In this document: in pieces, positions 45,015 to 56,457 of the stretch | Layout: each line of letters starts with the position of its first letter | How positions within the stretch are numbered: position 1 is the first letter of the stretch | Assembly (NCBI RefSeq): GCF_013085545.1 | Contig: NZ_CP039543.1 | Span: forward strand, 3,565,322-3,629,321 | Length of the DNA stretch: 64,000 nucleotides | Source of the DNA: Oceanidesulfovibrio marinus | GTDB lineage: Bacteria; Desulfobacterota; Desulfovibrionia; Desulfovibrionales; Desulfovibrionaceae | Reading direction: 5' to 3' | The notes under the pieces: generated by a model | Seen by the model: the letters and a program-made list of their open reading frames with translations, nothing else | The model's database searches: none | Told to the model about the DNA's origin: nothing | Program-made: the position numbers and the translations under genes

Positions 45015-45634
45015 GACTCCTCCCTGATGGCTGCGCGCACCGTCTTTTTGAGCTCCGGCGGCGTGTCCGGCGATCCGGCCAGCTTCCACATGATTTCCAG
45101 GGCCTCGCCGCGGTCGATGTCCAGCAGCGTCACGGCCAGAAGGAACTCGAGCTGAGGCCAGGCTGGCATGCGTTCGAGCTGGGAGCGGTAGAAGGACACG
45201 GCCCGCCAGGGATCCATGAGCCACTGGTAGCAACTCTGCAGGGGGACGAGGTAACGGCCCTCGGCCGGGTCTTCTTGCCGGCCCACCAGTATCTCGTAGA
45301 CGTTGGCCGCCTTGTATGGATCCTGGTTGAGCACGGCGGTTTCCGCCAGCATCGTCAGGGTCTCATCGTCGTCAGGATCAAGTTGCGCGGCCTGGTCCAG
45401 GTGGAAGTCGGCCAGGGAGCCGAAGACATCGCGGGAGGGATCGTCGCCCACCTCCCGAGCCAGGTAGAGGTAGCCCATGCCGGCGCGTTTCTGCGCTTCA
45501 GGATCGTCGGGGTGCTCCTCGACCTGCGTGAGCACGTCGTTCATGGCCTCGGATAGGGTTTCGCAGCGGGCGTCCTCGGTGCAGAAAAACGCGAGGCACC
45601 ACAGGGCGAGCAGGGCGGCGCAGGCGTATCGCAT
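45011..45634 (-). CDS. exported TPR-type protein
   Basis: The 207-residue product has an N-terminal signal peptide (about 1-27) and two to three TPR-like helix pairs (LTQVEEHPDDPEAQKRAGMGYLY, DFHLDQAAQLDPDDDETLTMLAE, AVSFYRSQLERMPAWPQLEFLL). It is probably periplasmic and binds proteins. The ATG at 45634 is chosen over one five codons upstream because AAGGAG lies six bases before it. It is first in the four-gene run and overlaps the next gene by four bases, which points to coupled translation and a shared complex. Confidence 0.75.
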   Translation of the reverse strand: MRYACAALLALWCLAFFCTEDARCETLSEAMNDVLTQVEEHPDDPEAQKRAGMGYLYLAREVGDDPSRDVFGSLADFHLDQAAQLDPDDDETLTMLAETAVLNQDPYKAANVYEILVGRQEDPAEGRYLVPLQSCYQWLMDPWRAVSFYRSQLERMPAWPQLEFLLAVTLLDIDRGEALEIMWKLAGSPDTPPELKKTVRAAIREES

Positions 45635-45930
45635 TCCACGCTCCTTCATGCGGAAGGCTCTCCCGGTGGAGCATCCAGGCGTCGTGAGAACGGCCCACTA
45701 TGAAAATGCGCGCACCGGGTGGGAGAGCCGCGATGCGGCGAAGGGCGTCTCCCGTTACAGGGGCGTAGCCTCTACACGTGCAAGTAGAGAGGAAAGGGAT
45801 AATGATTGTATAGAAAATCCACGGCCATATGACAACCCGCGTGGGGTTGGTGTGTGAAATCCCTTCGCTGGCGGGCTTCAGCGATTCAGTATGGGCCCAT
45901 CATGAAGAAGCAAGGCCCGGAATCGTCGGA

Positions 45931-48033
<2,103 letters not shown>

Positions 48034-48267
48034 GAGATATACTCCTTGCGAATCGGGGAAGGGGAGACGAGTTTGGAGAATGATATCAGGATGCGTTCGG
48101 CTGACAACAGGAATAATCGCGGACTTTTTGCGGCTGTGGCCGGCAGGGCGCCAGGATGGGCTTTGCGAAAGGGATGCGCTTACATAACAAAGGGATGACT
48201 TTTTGCGAGCCATCCCCTGCCGTGATCGGGTTCGGCGGTCCGACGCGCCGCATTTGCTGCGAGGCGT

Positions 48268-48693
48268 CTACCAGCCGCGGTGCATGCCGTAGCCCATGCC
48301 CGGGCCCATCATGCCACGTCCCATGCCCGGCCCCATGCCGCCGCCGCACCAGGGGCACTGGTCCTGCACATCGTACTCGTGGGCCTTGAGCTGGAGCTCG
48401 GCCTGGGTGTCGGCCATGCTGCGGTTCAGCTCCCGGACCTTTTTCGGGTCGGGATTGTCCTGCATGAGCTCCGCGTTGAGCTGGGCGCGGTCCTGGGCCA
48501 GCTTCCTGCGCAGCTGCTTCGTATCATGGTAGTACTTCTGGAACTCCTCCGACTGCTGGGGCTGGTTGCCCTGGTAGCCCTGCATCATTCCGCCGTGCAT
48601 GCCATACCCGCCGCCGTACTGGTTCTGAGCCAGCGCGGCGCCGGCGGCGCACAGCAGTGCGGTGGTCATGACGAGGATGAGCAACTTTTTCAT
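48268..48693 (-). CDS. Spy/CpxP/ZraP-like periplasmic protein
   Basis: The 141-residue product has a signal peptide (about 1-22, ending AALAQN) and a Gly/Met/Gln-rich stretch. A helical core follows (about 50-110; YYHDTKQLRRKLAQDRAQLNAELMQ, KVRELNRSMADTQAELQLKAHEYD) of the type found in LTXXQ proteins such as Spy, CpxP and ZraP. The C-terminal tail is Cys/Met/Gly/His-rich (CPWCGGGMGPGMG) and probably binds metal. AGGAGG lies six bases before the ATG. Such proteins act as periplasmic chaperones or metal-stress sensors. It is monocistronic, with no adjacent two-component genes. Confidence 0.8.
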   Translation of the reverse strand: MKKLLILVMTTALLCAAGAALAQNQYGGGYGMHGGMMQGYQGNQPQQSEEFQKYYHDTKQLRRKLAQDRAQLNAELMQDNPDPKKVRELNRSMADTQAELQLKAHEYDVQDQCPWCGGGMGPGMGRGMMGPGMGYGMHRGW

Positions 48694-48968
48694 GGTGTGC
48701 CTCCTGTGATGGTTTCCGTATCGTTGTAAAGAATGACGACATGATATCACGCGTGAGCCTTCGCGGTCCAAAGAGGCGGCGCGGAACAGGCAGGGAGGCT
48801 ACCCGTTGGCAGGAGTACGCACAGCAACGCCCGGCGGCTTGGCGCCGGCGTCATGCGTCGGCTGAGGCGGGGGATGGGCGCACGGCAAGGACGGCGGGAA
48901 GCCGATGGGATGCGCTGCCATCCCTGAAAATTCCCGCCTGGACCTCGGGAATTGAAGGAGACGGCGCG

Positions 48969-50189
48969 CTACTGGGCCTCCTGCGGCGGCGTCTGGGCTT
49001 CCGGAATGGGCTTGATGTCGCGCTCGTCGATCTTCGGCTTCACAGGCATGAACACCTTGATGGGCTCCTTGATGCCCACGAAGCGGTGGATGCGCTGGAG
49101 GTACTCCACCGTGGTCTCGGTGAGCTCCGCGCCCCTGCCCAGCACCTTCACGATCTTGCCGGCGCGATTGATGAACACATGCTGGTCGAGAATCATGCCC
49201 TCCTTGAGCAGGCCGATGGTGACGGCGCGGGGCTGGAGCTCGGTCTGCTGGGCCACGGTGTCGCTGAGGGCCTGCAGGATGTCCGGATCATACGCCCCTG
49301 CCTGGCGGCGCAGCGCGGCGATGGCGTCCGGCTTGGACAGGTCCTTTTCGAGCATGGTGTCGTAGTCGATGGCCACCTTGAGGATGCGCGCGCCCAGGGG
49401 GATGTCCTTGCCGGCCACGTCGTCTTCGGGAATGCCGCCGCCGTCGAACCGCTTCCCCTGGTAGGCGATCATTTGGCTGACTTCCTCAAGCCTGGGAATG
49501 TGAGAGATGAGCTGGGCGGCCAGGCCCGGATGGCGGTTGAAGGCATCCAGCTCTTCCGGCTCCAGAGGCTTGCCCTTGTGGATGCGCCGCAGGATGGAGT
49601 CCGGCAGCACCACATAGCCCAGGCGGCAGAGCCGGGCAGCGGTCTCGGTCATCCAGGGGGATGGGTCCTCCACGACGTCGGAGATCATGCGTACGTGGGG
49701 CATGATGCGCGAGGTCAGGCCGTAGGCGTCGGGCTTGATGATGGAGAGCAGCTCCGAGAGCACCTTGATGGAGCCCTTGAGCGTGTTTTCGAGGAGCTCT
49801 TTTTCTATGTTCAGGAGCTGCCACTGGCGCATGCCGTCGCGGATGGCGCTCACCAGGACCTGCGGCGGGCAGGGTTTGGTGAGCAGGCGGAAGAGGGAGC
49901 CCTCGTTGACCGCCTGGATGGCCATGTCCACGTCGGCGTAGCCGGTGAGGATGATGCGCACCGTATCCGGGGCGACCTCCCGGACCTTGGCCAAAAAGTC
50001 GATGCCGTTCATCCCGGGCATGCGGTAGTCCGAGATGATGAGCGCGTAGGGGCCTTCCTGCCGGATCATGGCGAGCCCGGCCTCGGCCGTGCCGGCGATG
50101 TCGGTGGTGTATCGCTTGCGGAGCTGACGCCGGAAGGATGCGAGCAGGTTTTCGTCGTCGTCAACCAGCAGAATCTTGTTCTCCGCCAT
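48969..50189 (-). CDS. response regulator with HD-GYP-like output domain
   Basis: The 406-residue protein has a receiver (about 1-125; ILLVDDDENLL, acceptor Asp54 in ISDYRMPGMNG, Lys in LTKPCPP) and an HD-GYP-like domain (about 150-340). The latter retains the shape LGYVVLPDSILRR...HPGLAAQLI...FDGGGIPEDDVAGKDIPLGARIL but lacks the canonical HD pair and the HHE before the DGxGxP element. It may therefore bind or sense cyclic-di-GMP without hydrolysing it. A Pro-rich tail ends the protein. Its start, behind GGAGGATTTGGAGG, overlaps the end of the HDOD regulator gene by 29 bases. It belongs to the kinase operon upstream. Confidence 0.85.
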   Translation of the reverse strand: MAENKILLVDDDENLLASFRRQLRKRYTTDIAGTAEAGLAMIRQEGPYALIISDYRMPGMNGIDFLAKVREVAPDTVRIILTGYADVDMAIQAVNEGSLFRLLTKPCPPQVLVSAIRDGMRQWQLLNIEKELLENTLKGSIKVLSELLSIIKPDAYGLTSRIMPHVRMISDVVEDPSPWMTETAARLCRLGYVVLPDSILRRIHKGKPLEPEELDAFNRHPGLAAQLISHIPRLEEVSQMIAYQGKRFDGGGIPEDDVAGKDIPLGARILKVAIDYDTMLEKDLSKPDAIAALRRQAGAYDPDILQALSDTVAQQTELQPRAVTIGLLKEGMILDQHVFINRAGKIVKVLGRGAELTETTVEYLQRIHRFVGIKEPIKVFMPVKPKIDERDIKPIPEAQTPPQEAQ

Positions 50190-51396
50190 CCTCCAAATCC
50201 TCCAGATAGTCCTTGGTCGTGCGCTCCCATTCCGGGAGGTGATCGGCCACGCCGATGTTTCCGAGGTAGTCCATGTCCATATCAGGCACAACGTAGTTCT
50301 CGTGGATCACGCAGTGCTTGTGGTCGAGCACGTTGGCCACGTGTACGGCCGTGAGAGGTCTGTAGGAGGAGAGGGGCGAGATCGGCGCGTGGTGGAAGGC
50401 GATGGCCTCGATCACGGAGTCCGGCATGCCCCACAAGCCCATGAGGTATGCGCCCACCTCCGCGTGGGTGGTTCCCAGAATCTCCTTCTCCACGTCCCAG
50501 ACCCGGCGGTTCTTTTCCCGGGATGTGCGCAGCACCTCGTTGTACTGTTCGCTGCATGTGGAGACGAGCACGAGCTTGCCGATGTCGTGCAGCATGCCGG
50601 CGATGCAGGCGTTGTCGGCCAGCTCGCGGTCGCACTTGTCCGCAGTGCAGATGCGCCGGGCCAGGTTGGACGTCCGGATGGAATGCTCCCACAACCCCTT
50701 GAAGGAGATGAACGGCGATTTTTCCGTATCAAACACCGAGAACACGTGGACCGTGAGCACCAGGGACTGGATGATGTTGACGCCGAGCATGGTGACGGCC
50801 TGGCGCACACTGCCTATATGGCGCGCGAAGCCGAAGAAGGAGGAGTTCACCAGCTTGAGCACCTCTGCGGACATGCCCACGTCCTTGCCGATGATCTCGG
50901 CCACGGTCTCCAGGGAAGGTTCGTCCTTGGAGAGCTCGGCGCTGATCTCCTGATAGAGCTTGGGCAGAACAGGCAGGGCGTCCATGTTGGAGATGAGCGC
51001 CCGGAGGGTGTCGTCCTCCACGAGATGGGCCACGCGGAGCGCTTGCTCGATGACATCCTTGAGCACCTCCGGCTTGCACGGCTTGCTGAGGTACTGGTGC
51101 GCCGGCAGCACCGACTGTACGATGCACTCGAGATCCGAGTGGCCGGAGAGCACGATGCGCACGATGCGCGGGTAGCGCTCCTTGACCGCGGCGAGCAGCT
51201 CGGAGCCGCTCATGCCGGGCATGCGGATGTCTGTGACGAGCACATCCACCGGCGTGGTTTCGAGCAGCTCCATCGCCTTGTACCCACTCTCGGTAAAGGT
51301 CATGTCCCATTCCTTGCGGTACGGCCGCAGCATGCGTTGCAACCCCTCCAGGACCTTGACCTCGTCGTCGACGAACATGATGTGGCTTTTGCTCAC
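50161..51396 (-). CDS. response regulator with HDOD output domain
   Basis: The 411-residue protein has a receiver (about 1-125; IMFVDDEVKVL, acceptor Asp56 in VTDIRMPGMSG, Lys in LSKPCKP) and an HDOD domain (about 140-345; LPKLYQEISAELSKDEPSLETVA, VLKLVNSSFFG, GMLHDIGKLVL). HDOD domains relay signals to chemotaxis, motility or other regulators; the HD pair is present here, unlike in many relatives. The start is GTG, overlapping the stop of the kinase gene by four bases, and it overlaps the next gene by 29 bases. The three genes are therefore translationally coupled, and the kinase probably phosphorylates both regulators. Confidence 0.9.
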   Translation of the reverse strand: MSKSHIMFVDDEVKVLEGLQRMLRPYRKEWDMTFTESGYKAMELLETTPVDVLVTDIRMPGMSGSELLAAVKERYPRIVRIVLSGHSDLECIVQSVLPAHQYLSKPCKPEVLKDVIEQALRVAHLVEDDTLRALISNMDALPVLPKLYQEISAELSKDEPSLETVAEIIGKDVGMSAEVLKLVNSSFFGFARHIGSVRQAVTMLGVNIIQSLVLTVHVFSVFDTEKSPFISFKGLWEHSIRTSNLARRICTADKCDRELADNACIAGMLHDIGKLVLVSTCSEQYNEVLRTSREKNRRVWDVEKEILGTTHAEVGAYLMGLWGMPDSVIEAIAFHHAPISPLSSYRPLTAVHVANVLDHKHCVIHENYVVPDMDMDYLGNIGVADHLPEWERTTKDYLEDLEDGGEQDSAG

Positions 51397-54300
51397 GCGT
51401 TGCCCCTGGCCTTCTTTGGAATGCGGATGTGGAAGGTTGTGCCCTCGCCGTCCACGCTGTCGAAGAATATCTCGCCGCGGTGCTTGTCCACCACTACGGA
51501 GTACGAGATGGACAGGCCCTGCCCGGTTCCCTTGCCGACCTTCTTTGTGGTGAAGAAGGGATCGAACAGCCTGGTGCGGTTACCCTCTGGAATGCCTGTG
51601 CCCGTGTCGGCGATGGTAATCTCCACGGACTCGCCCAGGTCCCTGGTTCCTAAGGTAATCCGGCCCTTCTCCTCCGTGCCCTGGACCTTGTCGCCAATGG
51701 CGTGCGCCGCGTTGACGATGACGTTCAGGAACACCTGGTTGAGGTCGTCCGGGTAGCAGAGCACGGGGTCGAGCGAGGCGTCGAACTCCGTCTCCACGTC
51801 GGCCACGTACTTCCACTCGTTGCGGCTGACCATGATGGTGTTTTCGAGGGCGTCGTTGATGTCCAGGGGGCGCATGCCGCTCTCGCCCGGATGGGAGAAC
51901 TTCTTCATGGCCAGGACAATGGAGGAGATACGCTCCAGACCTTCCAGAGACTGGTCGATGGCCTTGGGCACCTCCTCGCGCAGGAACTCCAGCTCGATCT
52001 CCTTTTCCAGCTCGTCGATGGCGCGGGTGGTTTCGTTTTCGCCGCCTTCGGTCTTGCAGGTCTCCAGAAACTCCAGCAGCTGCTCCACCAGGGTGAGCAG
52101 GTCATCGAAGGAGTCCTTGATAAACCTGGTGTTGTCGCTGACGTACTGAGTGGGTGTGTTGATCTCGTGCGCGATGCCGGCGGCGAGCTGGCCGATGGAC
52201 TCCAGCTTCTGCGCGTGGGTGAGCTGCCGTTCCAGCTCCTTGCGGTCCGTGATGTCCAGGAAGGTGAGGATGATGTTCCGCTTTTCCTCGTGCTTGAGGG
52301 GGAAGGCGTTGTAGAGCACCGGCGAGGAATGGCTTTCGTGAGGTGCCAGGAAGACCTCGCGGTTGTGTGCGTTCGACGGTTCCAGATCCTTGCGGTCCAG
52401 CTTCTTGTGCGTGGTGGCGTCGCGCAGCAGGGGGAAGAGCACGTCCAGGCAGTCCTTGCCCAGCACCTCCTTGCGCGCCGGCAGCAGGAACATCGTGGAC
52501 GAGACCTTGTTGAACTCCAGGATGGTGTGGTCCTCCTGGTTGATGACGAAAATGCCGATCTTCATCAGCGAGAGAATGTGCTGGAGAAGCGCCTCCTTCT
52601 CCCTGGCCAGGGCTTCGGCCCGCATGCGCCGGGTTATGTCGTGCACAATGGCCAGCACCAGCTCCCGATTGTTCACCAGGTGGGGGCCGCCGAATATCTC
52701 CACGTTACGGATGTCGCCATCTGCGCGGCGGTTGTGGCAGACGAAGCGGTGGCCGGTGCCGCGGAGCGCGCGCTGGAGGTTGCCCAGGACATGCTCGGTG
52801 CTGTCCGTGGAGAGATCGCACATGGTGGTCCTGGTCATGTCCTCCCGCGGTATGCCGTAGAAGCTGCTTGCCGTGCTGTTGGCGTCGATGATCATGCCCG
52901 TGTCTGGATCGACCAGCAGGAGGATCATGATGTTGTCTTCGAACAGGCTGCGGTAGCGTTTCTCGTTTTGGCGCATGGCCTGCTCGGAGCGCCGTTTCTC
53001 GGAGACGTCGCGGATGATGGCCAGGATAATGTTGTCGGCGATGCGCTTGGTGCTGAGCTCGGAGGGCACCTTCTGGCCGTCGGCGGCGATCAGGTTCCGC
53101 TCGCTGAGGACCTTCTGGCCGGCGAGCAGCTCCTCCATGTGCAAGGGCTCCACGGCCAGCTGCTCCGGGTCGACAAAGGTGCTGATGTGGACGCCGAGGA
53201 GCGCATCGGCGTCGCGGCCGATCATCCGCCGGAACTGGGCGTTGGTCTCCACCACGCAGCCGGCGTCGTCAAAGATCAGGATGCCGTCGGCTGCGTTCTC
53301 GTAGAGCACCTTGTAGCGGTGCTCGCTCAGGGCCAGATCCTGCTCCACCTTGTGGCGCTGCTCGATCTCCTGCCGGAGTTGCTCGTTGGCCTGCAGCAGA
53401 TCCTGGTAGGCGTCCCGGAGCGCGACGTTCGCCTTGGTCAAATCCTTGGTGCGTACGCGCACACTGTCTTCCAGCTTGTTGCGCGTGTGCTCCAGCTCTT
53501 CGTTGGCCAGTCGCTCCTGGGTCACGTCCATGTGGGTGATGACCGCCCCGCCGGCTTCGGTCTGAAGCGCCGTGACGCGCATCATGAACCAGCGGGGATT
53601 GTCCGGCGCGCTGCACGGATACTCCATGGAGAAGAGGGGCTGCGAGCCAGAGAGGACCTGCTCGATGCCGGCAAGCGCCTCTTTGGCGTAGGCCGCGTCC
53701 TCCTCATTGTCAGAAGCCATCGCCGCGCGGCATTGCTCCAGATAGTTCGTGCCGATCTCGACGGCGGGGCCGTGGCCCTTGTTCTCGGCCGCGAACTCCT
53801 GCCAGGCCCTGTTTACGTCGGTGATGACGCCGTCCTTGTCCAGGACCACCACATGGGAGACCAGGGAGTCGAGGATGGAGCGGCTGAAACGCAGGCTCTC
53901 GTGCAGTGCGTCCTCGGCCTCGATGCGTTTGGTTATGTCCTTGAGCAGCCCCAGCGATCCCGCGAAGTTGCCCTCGCTGTCGTACAGAGGCTGGCCGCGG
54001 GTGAGCATCGTGCGTTTGTCGCCGTCCTTGCCGCGCAGGGAGATTCTGTAGTCGTTGGCGATGCCGCGGCGCCGAGCTTTCTGGTGCAGGAGGAAGGACT
54101 CCCGGCTTTCCTCGTCCAGGAGATCTTCGAAACGGGTTCCGATGAGGCCATCGCGGCCGCACTCCACCAGCTCGCAGAACCTCTTGTTCACATAGAGCAG
54201 CCGTCCTTCCGGGTCCACGATGCCGAGGCCGTCCTGCATGGACTCCAGGACGTTGCGGTACTGCTGCTCGCGGGATTCGAGCTTCTGCTCGGTCTGCACG

Positions 54301-54791
54301 CGTTTGGTTATGTCGGCAAAAAAGATGATGACGTCGCCTGTGTCGTCTTCGGCCACGGGCAGGAAGGAGACCTCCCGGCAGGAGCGTCCAAGCCCCGGAA
54401 AGTTGAACCAGGCCTCGAATGAGACTGTCTCCCCGGTCAGGGCGAGCTCAAGGTGCGATTTGACCAGAGTCTCGTATGTGTCTGCGTCAATCAGGTCGCT
54501 GAGGTGGCGGCTGTTGGCCGTTCCGCTCTCCAGGCCGTACGCCTTCTCAAAGACCGGGCTGGCGAAGCGCAGGATGCCGTGGCGGTCCACCACGGCGATG
54601 AGTTCCTGGGCCGCGGCGTCCACCTGCTCATAGGTGTGCAGCGTCTGCAACAGCGATTCGTTGCGGTCTCGGAGCGCGGCGATGCGATCGAGCTCTTCGT
54701 GGCATGCAGCGTGGTCGCCGTCACGACGGGAGACGGGGGCGGCGTGGCCAGGGTCGTTTTGGTGGGACTCACCGGATTTGTCAGAGGGCAT
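51393..54791 (-). CDS. multi-PAS sensor histidine kinase
   Basis: The 1132-residue kinase seems cytosolic, as no membrane segment is visible when it starts at the ATG at 54791 (GGGGA upstream); starts further upstream would add a hydrophobic but otherwise unsupported extension. A short coiled coil leads into six PAS domains (about 40-850), several ending in FADITKR- or IRDVSEK-type PAC motifs. The core has a phosphoacceptor His875 in GIAHEINTPTQYV and an HATPase domain with NAAHAIG, DTGTGIPEG and GTGQGLSIS. There is no receiver; the signal passes to the two regulators encoded immediately downstream. Confidence 0.92.
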   Translation of the reverse strand: MPSDKSGESHQNDPGHAAPVSRRDGDHAACHEELDRIAALRDRNESLLQTLHTYEQVDAAAQELIAVVDRHGILRFASPVFEKAYGLESGTANSRHLSDLIDADTYETLVKSHLELALTGETVSFEAWFNFPGLGRSCREVSFLPVAEDDTGDVIIFFADITKRVQTEQKLESREQQYRNVLESMQDGLGIVDPEGRLLYVNKRFCELVECGRDGLIGTRFEDLLDEESRESFLLHQKARRRGIANDYRISLRGKDGDKRTMLTRGQPLYDSEGNFAGSLGLLKDITKRIEAEDALHESLRFSRSILDSLVSHVVVLDKDGVITDVNRAWQEFAAENKGHGPAVEIGTNYLEQCRAAMASDNEEDAAYAKEALAGIEQVLSGSQPLFSMEYPCSAPDNPRWFMMRVTALQTEAGGAVITHMDVTQERLANEELEHTRNKLEDSVRVRTKDLTKANVALRDAYQDLLQANEQLRQEIEQRHKVEQDLALSEHRYKVLYENAADGILIFDDAGCVVETNAQFRRMIGRDADALLGVHISTFVDPEQLAVEPLHMEELLAGQKVLSERNLIAADGQKVPSELSTKRIADNIILAIIRDVSEKRRSEQAMRQNEKRYRSLFEDNIMILLLVDPDTGMIIDANSTASSFYGIPREDMTRTTMCDLSTDSTEHVLGNLQRALRGTGHRFVCHNRRADGDIRNVEIFGGPHLVNNRELVLAIVHDITRRMRAEALAREKEALLQHILSLMKIGIFVINQEDHTILEFNKVSSTMFLLPARKEVLGKDCLDVLFPLLRDATTHKKLDRKDLEPSNAHNREVFLAPHESHSSPVLYNAFPLKHEEKRNIILTFLDITDRKELERQLTHAQKLESIGQLAAGIAHEINTPTQYVSDNTRFIKDSFDDLLTLVEQLLEFLETCKTEGGENETTRAIDELEKEIELEFLREEVPKAIDQSLEGLERISSIVLAMKKFSHPGESGMRPLDINDALENTIMVSRNEWKYVADVETEFDASLDPVLCYPDDLNQVFLNVIVNAAHAIGDKVQGTEEKGRITLGTRDLGESVEITIADTGTGIPEGNRTRLFDPFFTTKKVGKGTGQGLSISYSVVVDKHRGEIFFDSVDGEGTTFHIRIPKKARGNA

Positions 54792-55211
54792 GACATCCCC
54801 GATAATTTTAGAGGTTCTCGCGAACAAAGTGTACCGGTTCGACGGGTAGGTGTCCATATGCCGATTTAGGAGAAGACGTAATAGAAATATGTAATACAAT
54901 CAGCGTATTGTAATGATTGTACAGCCGGGGGCGTATTGCTGGGCGCACCAGGGCGCACGCCAGCAGCCGCGGAAGATGGAAGGGGGTGGCGCGGTATGCC
55001 GCGTATACACGGGTTGCTTTCGAGGGAACCGGCGAGATCTGGGCCAGCCTTCCAGGAGCGGAAGTGTCGAAGAAATGGCGTGTCAGGAACGGCCCGGAGG
55101 AGACCCGGACCATAGTGCGGCGATGCGCCGCGTGGGGATGGACCCGGCCGGGGCGCATACGGTCATGCGCCCGTAGCCGAAGCCCTTGCCGAAGCAGACG
55201 CGCGGGATCTG
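54792..55211. other. gene-less stretch with a perfect hairpin
   Basis: No gene was seen. GGGCGCAT (55151-55158) and ATGCGCCC (55165-55172) form an eight-pair stem about 40 bases after the end of the 107-residue protein gene. No T run follows on either strand. The AT-rich end near 54800-54920 probably holds the promoter of the kinase operon. Confidence 0.45.
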
Positions 55212-55535
55212 CTAGCCGGCAATGTGGAGCAGCTTCATCCCGTAGGAGATGCCGAACCACGTGGCGATGAGGATCGCCGGGAGGAGGATGGCGTTGAGAT
55301 ACTGCGGGGTGATGGGCCGGCAGCGGACCACCAGGGTGTCCTCGCTGTCCTCGAACTCGAAGATTTCGTAGTAGCTGCGGCCGTTCTCGCCCTTGGCGGT
55401 CTTGAGGACCTCGCCGCGGAGCATGGTGCCGGCTTCCGGGGGCGAAACCAGGGTGTCCAGGGTGTTGCCGTCGTTGTCGGTGAACAGCACAGTCTTTTCC
55501 TGCGACTCCTGGGGGATCGTCTCCTGGGTGGTCAT
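55212..55535 (-). CDS. small membrane-anchored protein of unknown function
   Basis: The 107-residue protein has an acidic N-terminal part with beta-strand character (TVLFTDNDGNTLDTLVSPPE, SYYEIFEFEDSEDTLVVRCRP) and one C-terminal membrane segment (about 82-103, LNAILLPAILIATWFGISYG). It would be tail-anchored with the bulk in the cytosol. The family is not recognised. It follows the tandem Usp gene by 70 bases on the same strand, so it is probably the last gene of the stress/permease operon. GAGG lies nine bases before the ATG. Confidence 0.65.
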   Translation of the reverse strand: MTTQETIPQESQEKTVLFTDNDGNTLDTLVSPPEAGTMLRGEVLKTAKGENGRSYYEIFEFEDSEDTLVVRCRPITPQYLNAILLPAILIATWFGISYGMKLLHIAG

Positions 55536-55605
55536 CTGCGTAATCCTCTTTATGTGTGGGAGCCCCGGCGCAGCCGGCCGGGACTCCCGGTGATCAATGA
55601 AAAAT

Positions 55606-56457
55606 CTACGGCACCACCAGCACGGGGCGTTTGTTGCTGCGCAACACCCCGGCGGCGACGCTGCCCATCATGAGCCGGCGCAGGCCGGTGCGGCCGTGGG
55701 AGCCGAGCACGATGAGCCCGGCGTTGCACGTCTCTGCTTCCTCAATAATGAGCTCAGTGGCGTCACCGTTGTGGATGGCGGTGGCGACCGGTACGTCGGC
55801 GGCGTTGCCCAGCTCGGTGATGCGGTCCAGCGCTGCCCGGCCGGTGCTGGTCATGTCGTCCATGACCTTGTCCCACAGGTAGTAGTCCGAGGGCACGTCG
55901 ATGGCGAAGATCGCATTGATCGAGCCGCCGTAGGCCCTGGCCAGAGCCACGGCGCGTTCGGCCGCCTTCTCGCTGTAGCGCGAGCCGTCCGTGGCGAGCA
56001 CGATGTTGTTGAAGGACACTTCGGAACCTTCCGGAATCACCAGCACGTCGCGATGGGCGTAGCCGATGACGCGTTCCACAGTGGTGCCCAGAAGGGAGCG
56101 TTCGATGCGCGAGCGGGAGACACCGCCAATGACGATGAGGTCCGCGCACTGGGCTTCGGCCTCGTCCACAATGGCCTCGAAGGCATGGCCCTCGGGCATT
56201 ACGGAGCGGTAGGTGACGCCGGCTCTGGAGGCTTGCTCCTTGAGCTCGTTCAGTACCTTCTTGTGTGGTTCCTCGATGTTTTCGCGCATGTCCCTGGTGT
56301 AGAGGCGGTACATGTTTCCTTCGAACCCGGGGCATACGGAAATACCGATGGCGCTGGCGCCCATCGAGGCGGCCAGGGCGATGCCCTGGCCGCCGGCGTG
56401 CCGGGAGGACGGAGTGTCCGCCACGGCAATGAGCAGCTTCTTATGCGTGTTCACCAT
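55606..56457 (-). CDS. tandem universal stress protein
   Basis: The 283-residue protein contains two UspA domains (about 1-142 and 145-283). The second has the ATP-binding signature GSHGRTGLRRLMMGSVA followed by VLRSNKRPVLVV. In the first the equivalent reads GGVSRSRIERSLLGTTVERVI, also compatible with nucleotide binding. Tandem Usp proteins often form pseudo-dimers and interact with membrane transporters or help in stress survival. GGAGGTAA precedes the ATG, which lies 17 bases inside the end of the TauE-family gene; translation is therefore coupled to the permease. Confidence 0.93.
   Translation of the reverse strand: MVNTHKKLLIAVADTPSSRHAGGQGIALAASMGASAIGISVCPGFEGNMYRLYTRDMRENIEEPHKKVLNELKEQASRAGVTYRSVMPEGHAFEAIVDEAEAQCADLIVIGGVSRSRIERSLLGTTVERVIGYAHRDVLVIPEGSEVSFNNIVLATDGSRYSEKAAERAVALARAYGGSINAIFAIDVPSDYYLWDKVMDDMTSTGRAALDRITELGNAADVPVATAIHNGDATELIIEEAETCNAGLIVLGSHGRTGLRRLMMGSVAAGVLRSNKRPVLVVP

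Noticed and set aside
48969-54791. The long plus-strand frames opposite the kinase operon (for example 906 codons from 51702)
   Set aside because: They are Val/Leu/His/Gly-rich antisense products of GC-rich genes, without ribosome binding sites or family motifs.
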